Shown here: positions 6,601 through 11,245 of the stretch, piece by piece
Position numbering within the stretch: position 1 is the stretch's first letter
Layout: every line of letters starts with the position of its first letter
Source of the DNA: Baffinella frigidus
Lineage: Eukaryota > Cryptophyceae > Cryptomonadales > Baffinellaceae
Assembly: GCA_026770585.1 (NCBI GenBank)
Contig: MU646517.1
Location: 541,942 to 553,186, forward strand
Direction: 5' to 3'
DNA: 11,245 bases
Notes under the pieces: model-generated
Seen by the model: the letters and a program-made list of their open reading frames with translations, nothing else
Database searches by the model: none
Told to the model about the DNA's origin: nothing
Translations under genes and position numbers: made by a program

Positions 6601-7140
6601 TTGAAGGGCAACCGAAAGGTTTTGCCGTGATAATGGCGCGCCCAGGCAGCAGATTGAGATCGTTGATCCGTGAAAGACGGGGGTCGGCAGACATCTCTTT
6701 TGAATATCACCCACCTGTCCAGACCTGTACCTTCGTAACGATAACACCCGCACTTTTTACCGCGCTGACAACGTCGGGACGCAGCCAGGACTCGTGTTCA
6801 TGGCCAGCATGTGCCTGAGATGACTGAGAAAAGGACCCTGTCGCACACGCAAATGAAAATGGCGAGGCCACATCTGATCACCACCTCTATGATTTCACCT
6901 CCCAAGGGCATACGGGAGTCATCGGGCGCAGATTCGGCATCGAGAATGGCCAGGACAGCCCAGAACGTCCCACACATCTTCTCTTGCGACCCACTCGTGG
7001 CGATAAACGCGACTCTGACAATTTACCGATCGCCTCCAAAAACAGTTGGCGTCGCAAAACCTTCAAGGCGGAACACAACGTAGAAGCTCTACTCTGGCGA
7101 TTTCCGACCCCGAATGACGTCATAAAACCTTTCCCCGGAA
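6601..7140. other. gene-free stretch, possibly eroded repeats
   Basis: Several frames of 60-90 codons overlap on both strands, none with codon bias or a recognisable motif. Short GA(A/T)AATGGCG-type strings at about 6630, 6856 and 6944 echo the repeat core to the left, so this may be the most decayed part of that array. A perfect ATGACGTCAT palindrome (7114-7123) resembles a bZIP site, but nothing else supports a promoter. Confidence 0.5.
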
Positions 7141-7176
7141 AACGAAAATGCTGAGTGTCCCTGGGATCTCCGTCTA

Positions 7177-7292
7177 CAGGGGTACCTCGCTCATGAGAAA
7201 GGGCCGACTCGTAGAAGAATATGCAGGCCTATGCCTAGGGCCCTACGGTCTTCCTAGGGGGGGTGCGCTTTCTTATGAGCGAGGTACCCCTG
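7177..7292. mobile_element. MITE-like element, second copy of the 2593-2712 family
   Basis: Arms at 7177-7201 and 7268-7292 match as inverted repeats at 24 of 25 positions and share the GGTACCTCGCTCAT(A/G)AG end with the element at 2593-2712. The interior again has a CCTAGGGCCC palindrome. Read in frame on the plus strand the ends spell RGTSLMRK and SYERGTP, so gene predictors can turn copies into spurious exons. The interiors of the two copies are only loosely alike, as expected of a family moved in trans by its terminal repeats. Confidence 0.8.
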
Positions 7293-7438
7293 AAGGTGGC
7301 GCTGTAACGGTTCCTGCATTAGTCAACCTGCAGTAACGGTTCTAGGATTCAAAATGCCGAGGTTTCTCAAGGTTCTTTCCACATGGTAGCTCTGACAATA
7401 AGCCACCCTTATTGCCCAGGCTCGTAACCCAAAACCCA

Positions 7439-7543
7439 TATCCCTTAAGTGGCGAGTAGGCTCATACGTCCTATCGTAGGGCCCTAGGACCTGCCTAGGC
7501 CCTCTTTGGGGTCAATTCTGACTCCATCGTGACTTAAGGGATA
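7439..7543. repeat. foldback with 12-bp perfect arms
   Basis: TATCCCTTAAGT (7439-7450) and ACTTAAGGGATA (7532-7543) are perfect complements. The 81-bp interior carries GTAGGGCCCTAGGACCTGCCTAGG, the same palindromic theme as the other elements. It is followed at once by a 10-bp tandem duplication of TGCACGCGAG (7547-7556, 7558-7567). Probably another short non-autonomous element. Confidence 0.65.
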
Positions 7544-7605
7544 CCGTGCACGCGAGTTGCACGCGAGGCCTCTCGCAGTTGCTGGCAAAGGAAATCGACC
7601 CCCCT

Positions 7606-7671
7606 CAGGACCCTACACTACGCCTATGTATCTATACATAGGCCTATAGGGCCGTATGAGGTCCTGTGTGA
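7606..7671. repeat. foldback centred on GCCTATGT/ACATAGGC
   Basis: A perfect 8-bp hairpin (7622-7629, 7636-7643) around a 6-base loop lies inside a looser inverted pair whose outer ends are AGGACC and GGTCCT. The interior again uses CCTATAGGGCC-type palindromes. The structure resembles the core of the neighbouring elements. Confidence 0.55.
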
Positions 7672-7719
7672 GTTCCGGTGTCCGCCTACGTTGAGAGCTC
7701 GATGAACCTAAAGGACCTA

Positions 7720-7811
7720 GGGGGGGGGCGCTTTCTTATGAACGAGGTACTTCTGTAGTTTCTAGCAAACGGCCAGGGGGAGGCGCTTTCTTGTGATCCA
7801 AGTACCCCTGT
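7720..7811 (+). mobile_element. two isolated right ends of the GGTACCTCGCTCAT element
   Basis: GCGCTTTCTTATGAACGAGGTAC (7728-7750) and GCGCTTTCTTGTGATCCAAGTACCCC (7784-7809) are diverged copies of the right terminal repeat seen at 7268-7292, both in the same orientation and about 56 bp apart. No matching left ends are nearby, so these are truncated or decayed copies. Confidence 0.65.
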
Positions 7812-7959
7812 CACTCTCGAATGAGGACACGCACCGCCCTGTGGGCACCTTTGCACCCCGCCCCGCCCCGCCCATCATTTCCACGCATGATTGACTTAGA
7901 CCTTAAGTTGACACCGGAGTTGACTTTCGATGACCTGGCGGGCTCCGAGGCCGAAAACT

Positions 7960-7990
7960 GGATTAGTCAACATCCACGAACGAGAGGGTT
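7960..7990 (+). repeat. array-junction direct repeat, copy 1
   Basis: GGATTAGTCAAC, then a variable 5-6 bases, then CGAACGAGAGGGTT lies immediately before the long TTTAGGG array. The same arrangement recurs at 10756-10787, about 110 bp before the second TTTAGGG array. The open frame running through it (7821-8018, 65 codons, ending in the telomeric repeat) shows no recognisable domain and I do not call it a gene. Confidence 0.75.
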
Positions 7991-8644
7991 CGAGCATGGA
8001 TTAGGGTTTGGGGTTTAAAGTTTAGGGTTTTTGGGTTTAGGATTTAGAGTTTAGGGTTTAGGGTTTAGGGTTTCGGGTTCAGGGTTTGGGGTTGAGGGTT
8101 TAGGGTTGAGGGTTTAGGGTTCAGGGTTTAGGATCAAGGGTTTAGGGTTTAGGGTTCAGGGTTTAGGGTTAAGGGTCTAGGGTTGAGGGCGCAGGGTTTA
8201 GGGTGTATTCGGGTTTATGGTTTCGGGGCTGGGGTTTAGGGTTCAGGGTTTAGGGTTTAGGGTTTAGGGTGTATTCGGGTTTAAGGTTGAGGGTCTAGGG
8301 TTGGGGGTTGAGGGTTGAGGGTTGAGGGTTCACGGTTTAGGGTTTGTGGTTTAGGGTTTGGGGTTTGGGGTTTGGGGTTTAGGGTTTTGGGTTTAGGGTT
8401 TAGGGTTCAGGGTTTATGGTTTATGGTTTATGGTTGAGAGTTTCGGGGTTTTGGTTTGGGATTGAGGGGTTATGGTTTGTTGTGGGTTGAGGGTTCAGGG
8501 TTTAGGGTTGAGGGTTAAGTGTTTGGGGTGTAGGGTTTAGGGTTTGGGGTTGAGAGTGTATGTTTCAGGGTTTAGTTTTCACTGTTTAGGGTTTAGGGTT
8601 CTGGGTTTATAAGAGTTAAGGGTTCGGTGTTTAGGGCTTAGGGT

Positions 8645-8676
<32 letters not shown>

Positions 8677-9583
8677 GGTTCAGTGTTTAGGGTTGAAGGT
8701 GGAGGGTTGAGGGTTGAGGGTTGAGAGTTTAGGGTTCAGGGTTTAGGTTTCTTGGTTTAGGGTTGCATGGTTTAGGGTTTTAGGGTTTAGGGTTTGTGGT
8801 TCAGGGTTCAGGGTTAAGGTTTAGGGTTCAGGGTTGATGGTTCAGTGTTTAGGGTTTAGGGCCTGGGGTTTAGGGCTTAGGGTTTGGGGTTGAGGATTTA
8901 GGGTTTAGGGTCCAGGGTTTAGGGTGTAGGGGCTATGGTTGAGGGTTGATGGTAGATGGTTGATGGTTCAGGCTTTAGGGTTGAGGGTTTGGGGTTGAAG
9001 GTTCAGCTTTCATCAGGGTTTTGGATTTGGGGTTAGGGGTTAGGGTTTAGGGTTCAGGGTTAGGATTTAGGTTTTGTGGTTTTGGGTTTGTGGTTTAGGC
9101 TTTAGGGTTCAGGGTTCAGGGTTTAGGGTTTGTTTGGGGTTTGGGGTTTGGGGCTTGGGGTTTGGGGGTTTTGGGTTTGGGGTTTGGGGTTTGGGGTTTT
9201 GGGTTTGAAGTTTAGGGCTTACGGTTTATCATGGTTTATGGGTTAGGGTTTAGGGTTTAGGGTTTAGGGTTTAGGGTTTAGTGTTTAGGGCTCAGGGCTC
9301 AGGTTTTGGGTTTGGGGGTTTGGTGTTTGGGGTTTAGGATTTGGGGTTTGGGGTTTAGTGTTTAGGGTTTAGGTTTTGGGGTTTAGGGTTCAGGGTATAT
9401 ATATTTTTTTTAGGTTTTAGGGTCAAGTAAAGGTTTAGAGTTCAGGGTTTAGGGTTTAGGGTTTTAGGGTTTAGGGTTCATTGTTAAGGGTTTAAGGTCT
9501 AGGATTTAGGGTTTAGGATTCAGGGTTCAGGATTTAGGGTTTATGGTTCGGGGTTTAGGTTTAGGGTTTATGGTTTAGGGTTT
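7991..9583 (+). repeat. long degenerate TTTAGGG array
   Basis: About 1.6 kb is built almost wholly from seven-base telomere-like units: TTTAGGG, TTCAGGG, TTGAGGG, TTTGGGG and single-base length variants. Variants cluster: TTGAGGG at 8295-8330 and 8640-8680, TTTGGGG at 9130-9200. A higher-order duplication is visible, as TTTAGGGTGTATTCGGGTTTA occurs in two parts at about 8197 and 8262, 65 bp apart. One AT-rich interruption (ATATATATTTTTTTT) is at about 9396-9410. The G-rich strand runs rightward, as at a right chromosome end. Confidence 0.95.
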
Positions 9584-9584
9584 G

Positions 9585-10027
9585 AGTGTTGTGCAGTGCT
9601 TGGCGAGGATGGAGAGGCGCTCTGAACCTGGCCCTTGGTCTTGCCGCACAGAATGCCAATATGCAGAATGGAGACCTGCGGCACATAACAGTTTCTTTTC
9701 CGGTTGCGAGCGGTTCTCTTTGCTCACACGCGCTGATCAGCACCCAGGTGCTGCAGCGCCGCGCGGCACTCTTTCGAGAATGTTTCGCAAGAAGGTCAGA
9801 ACAATACGAAAACCTAAATCCGGTCGTTTTTTATTGATTTGGTCCCTGCGTCATCATGTTTTACGCCCTTTCGAAAAGATAGCGTCAATTGGTTCGAAGG
9901 GGTGTAAGACATGATCCAAACAATGAACTTTTTGATGACGTCTGACTTTCTTTTTTCACAAGACACACCAAGAAGGCTTGACAGCATGCGGACACAGCCT
10001 CTGGCGTTTCTTCTAAACAGATGTATT
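9585..10027. other. gene-free unique stretch with strong hairpin
   Basis: Frames of 80-110 codons overlap on both strands without codon bias or motifs, so no gene is called. Its clearest structure is the hairpin at 9853-9915, listed separately. Composition is less biased than in the telomeric arrays on either side. Confidence 0.55.
9853..9915. repeat. 23-bp inverted repeat, hairpin
   Basis: Arms 9853-9875 and 9893-9915 pair at 20 of 23 positions around a 17-base loop. TTCGAA occurs in both arms. It could be a small foldback element or a structured RNA. No T-run follows it on the plus strand, so a Pol III transcript is unlikely. Confidence 0.65.
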
Positions 10028-10037
10028 AAAAAAAAAA
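10028..10037 (-). terminator. T10 RNA polymerase III terminator
   Basis: Ten consecutive T on the minus strand begin ten bases after the 3' end of the tRNA-like sequence, where a Pol III terminator is expected. If the element is a SINE, the short body (about 90 bases) would make it unusually compact. Confidence 0.6.
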
Positions 10038-10047
10038 GCGCCATCGG

Positions 10048-10120
10048 TGCACCCGCCGAGGTTCGAACCAGGTACCTCCCGCATCCAGGAGCAGCGATGT
10101 ACCAACTCGACCACAAGAGC
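10048..10120 (-). pseudogene. tRNA-like sequence (pseudo-tRNA or tRNA-derived SINE head)
   Basis: The minus strand gives a 73-base sequence that fits canonical tRNA numbering without gaps: T8, A14, G18-G19, A21, T54-T55-C56, A58 and the G53-C61 pair are all in place. The A-box TGGTCGAGTTGG and B-box GGTTCGAACC are intact. Six of seven acceptor pairs form, counting G-T. The D stem has two mismatches, the anticodon stem two, the T stem one, and position 33 is C instead of the near-universal T. The anticodon position would read TGG (Pro), but the broken arms argue against a working tRNA. A T10 tract lies ten bases downstream. A transcribed tRNA-derived SINE or a decayed tRNA gene fits best. Confidence 0.65.
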
Positions 10121-10127
10121 AAGCAAT

Positions 10128-10217
10128 CCTGTCAAAACGAATCGTTATGAGACGCTCAACTGAAGTGTTTATATACGACTTTGCTGACACGCAACTTTTA
10201 GAAGTCATTTTGACAGG
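10128..10217. repeat. 13-bp inverted pair next to the tRNA-like element
   Basis: CCTGTCAAAACGA (10128-10140) and TCATTTTGACAGG (10205-10217) are complementary at 12 of 13 positions around a 64-bp interior. The pair starts eight bases upstream of the tRNA-like 5' end. It may be a small MITE-like element, with no clear target duplication. Confidence 0.5.
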
Positions 10218-10894
10218 AAAGAGAAGCAACATTTTCTGAGGGGGTTGTGGCTCCTTTGGGTGCCAGGGGGTATGGAGGAGCTGTTCCAATGGCTGTGGGC
10301 GCTTGGCATGCACACTCGCCAGCCTGTCGTCGAAGGTGGCAGGTCGGCACCTCCGTTCGGTGCTGGTTCGCAGCTTTTCTCCCCTTCCTCAGAAATCCCT
10401 TGCTACTGCAGCGGGGAGGGGCGGCAGGAATGCAGGTCGCATGGAGGAGCTGTTCCAACTGCCGGATGCGCCTTCCACGAACCCTCAATTTTTGGCAGGA
10501 CACTGGTAGGTAATAATCCACCACCTCTGCTGAATTTGGAGTACTTGTTCAGCGTACATCCGCCGTTCTGGGACACTGAAAATAGGTGAAATCAGAGCTA
10601 ATCTGGTCTTAGATACAGTATCTAGTGAATCGACGTATCTGCCGAACAACTTGAAGCTTGTGTGCTCTGTTTCGTGTTCCAGATTGGTAAAAATGCTCTC
10701 TGCAGCCCCCTTACGAGGAGCAGGGTTGTCTGAGGATGGGAAAGTACCCCAAATGGGATTAGTCAACTGTCTGCGAACGAGAGGGTTGCGGCATGTTCTC
10801 GTGATGTGACGGCATGTGTTGTCCTGGTGGACTGGTCGGGATCATCCTGACACGTTCGGAATGGTTTTCAAAAGTGCTTGTGGGCCAGAGGTAC
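10218..10894. other. gene-free stretch with an 18-bp direct repeat
   Basis: ATGGAGGAGCTGTTCCAA occurs exactly at 10272-10289 and 10441-10458, 169 bp apart, so in different reading frames. A minus-strand frame from about 10841 to 10485 is open, but its first ATG comes late, leaving only about 24 codons, so I do not call a gene. The junction repeat at 10756-10787 matches 7960-7990. A GGTACC (10890) sits at the edge of the array that follows. Confidence 0.55.
10756..10787 (+). repeat. array-junction direct repeat, copy 2
   Basis: It matches 7960-7990: GGATTAGTCAAC and CGAACGAGAGGGTT are identical, with six differing bases between. It lies about 110 bp before the second TTTAGGG array, while copy 1 touches the first array. 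Confidence 0.75.
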
Positions 10895-11139
10895 CTCATT
10901 TTAGGTTTGAGGGTTCGGGGGTGAGGTTTGGCGGTTTAGGAAATGGGGTTTAGGTTTGGGGGTTTAGGGTTTAGGGATTGGGGTTTACAGTTTAGGGTTT
11001 AGGGTTTTGTGTTGGGGGTTGGGAGTTGGGAGTTTGGGGTCTGGGGTCTGGGGTCTGGGGTTTGGTGTTTGGGGAATAAGATGTAGGGTTTGGGGTTTAA
11101 GGTTTGGGGTTTAGGGTTTAGGGTTTAGGGTTTAGGGTT
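10895..11139 (+). repeat. second degenerate TTTAGGG array
   Basis: About 245 bp of TTTAGGG, TTTGGGG and related units run in the same orientation as the long array. Variant patches include GGGGTCT repeated at about 11036-11058. The last four units (about 11106-11139) are nearly perfect, followed by an abrupt end at TTGACG. Confidence 0.9.
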
Positions 11140-11245
11140 GACGTTGGATATCGCAGTAGGACCTGGAAATATCGAAATGACACCGTCGCTTTGGTGCTTT
11201 GGTGCGTCGCAGAAAGTTGCCAGGAACACCTCCCTGAAGGACCCC
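11140..11245. other. unique sequence to window end
   Basis: The last 106 bases are non-repetitive apart from an eight-base tandem pair (TTTGGTGC twice, near 11190). No gene or element is recognisable. It shows that the second array is not a chromosome end. Confidence 0.6.

Noticed and set aside
6811-7083. 90-codon plus-strand open frame
   Set aside because: No recognisable motif, no codon bias, and overlapping frames of similar length on the other strand.
7114-7123. ATGACGTCAT, a CRE/bZIP-like palindrome
   Set aside because: A single short palindrome with no gene downstream on either strand is not enough to call a regulatory site.
7821-8018. 65-codon open frame ending in the telomeric array
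   Set aside because: The acidic stretch MIDLDLKLTPELTFDDLAG looks protein-like, but the frame is short, ends in TTTAGGG repeats, and overlaps repeat-derived sequence. A truncated exon cannot be excluded.
10485-10841. minus-strand open frame of about 118 codons
   Set aside because: The sequence around SFKLFGRYVDSLDTVSK looks protein-like, but there is no upstream ATG, no codon bias, and no recognisable domain. It could be a decayed exon.
1-11245. CRISPR array or bacterial operon
   Set aside because: The tandem repeats lack unique spacers of constant length. The telomeric motifs and codon usage indicate a eukaryotic nuclear genome.

Overview
The window looks like a gene-poor, subtelomere-like stretch of a eukaryotic nuclear genome, probably from a single-celled alga. 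The evidence is: long arrays of plant-type telomeric repeats (CCCTAAA/TTTAGGG) in perfect and degenerate forms; simple-sequence tracts; many foldback (inverted-repeat) elements; a tRNA-like sequence followed by a T10 tract; and one GC-rich intronless reading frame with strong third-position G/C bias. There is no bacterial operon structure. A short inverted-repeat element beginning GGTACCTCGCTCATAAG translates as RGTSLIRK/RGTSLMRK on one side and SYERGTP on the other. From memory, such peptides turn up in predicted proteins of cryptophyte algae. That is an unverified recollection and only a weak pointer to the lineage.

Layout. 1-84 is a GA/GGGA purine tract. 85-905 has no gene but several short direct and inverted repeats. 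906-1032 is a 21-bp minisatellite with a 7-codon period. It is followed by seven perfect CCCTAAA units (1046-1094), and the whole block is bracketed by a 31-bp direct repeat. 1132-1510 is a degenerate satellite rich in GGTACC, followed by degenerate CCCTAAA/CCTCAAA arrays to about 2445, interrupted by an AT-rich repeat block at 1985-2150. 2519-3552 is a cluster of foldback elements. 3865-4025 is a CT/GA tract that forms two near-perfect palindromes. The one convincing gene, 4027-5058 on the minus strand (343 aa, unknown family), ends against this tract. 5066-6600 carries at least three diverged copies of a repeat of several hundred bp, the first reaching into the upstream region of the gene. 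6600-7140 is featureless or very eroded repeat. 7177-7811 is a second cluster of foldback elements of the same families. 7988-9583 is a 1.6-kb degenerate TTTAGGG array. 9585-10890 is unique sequence with a tRNA-like element at 10048-10120 (minus). 10895-11139 is a second TTTAGGG array.

The telomere-like repeats are C-rich on the plus strand at the left and G-rich at the right. The interior from 2446 to 7987 is therefore flanked by arrays oriented as the two ends of a linear chromosome, with a mobile-element cluster just inside each array and the gene in the middle. Sequence continues beyond both arrays, so these are interstitial arrays, a nested subtelomeric structure or an assembly product, not true ends.

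I see no multi-gene system that works together. The notable content is structural: the element families, the mirrored layout, and an orphan GC-rich gene in a repeat-dominated setting.
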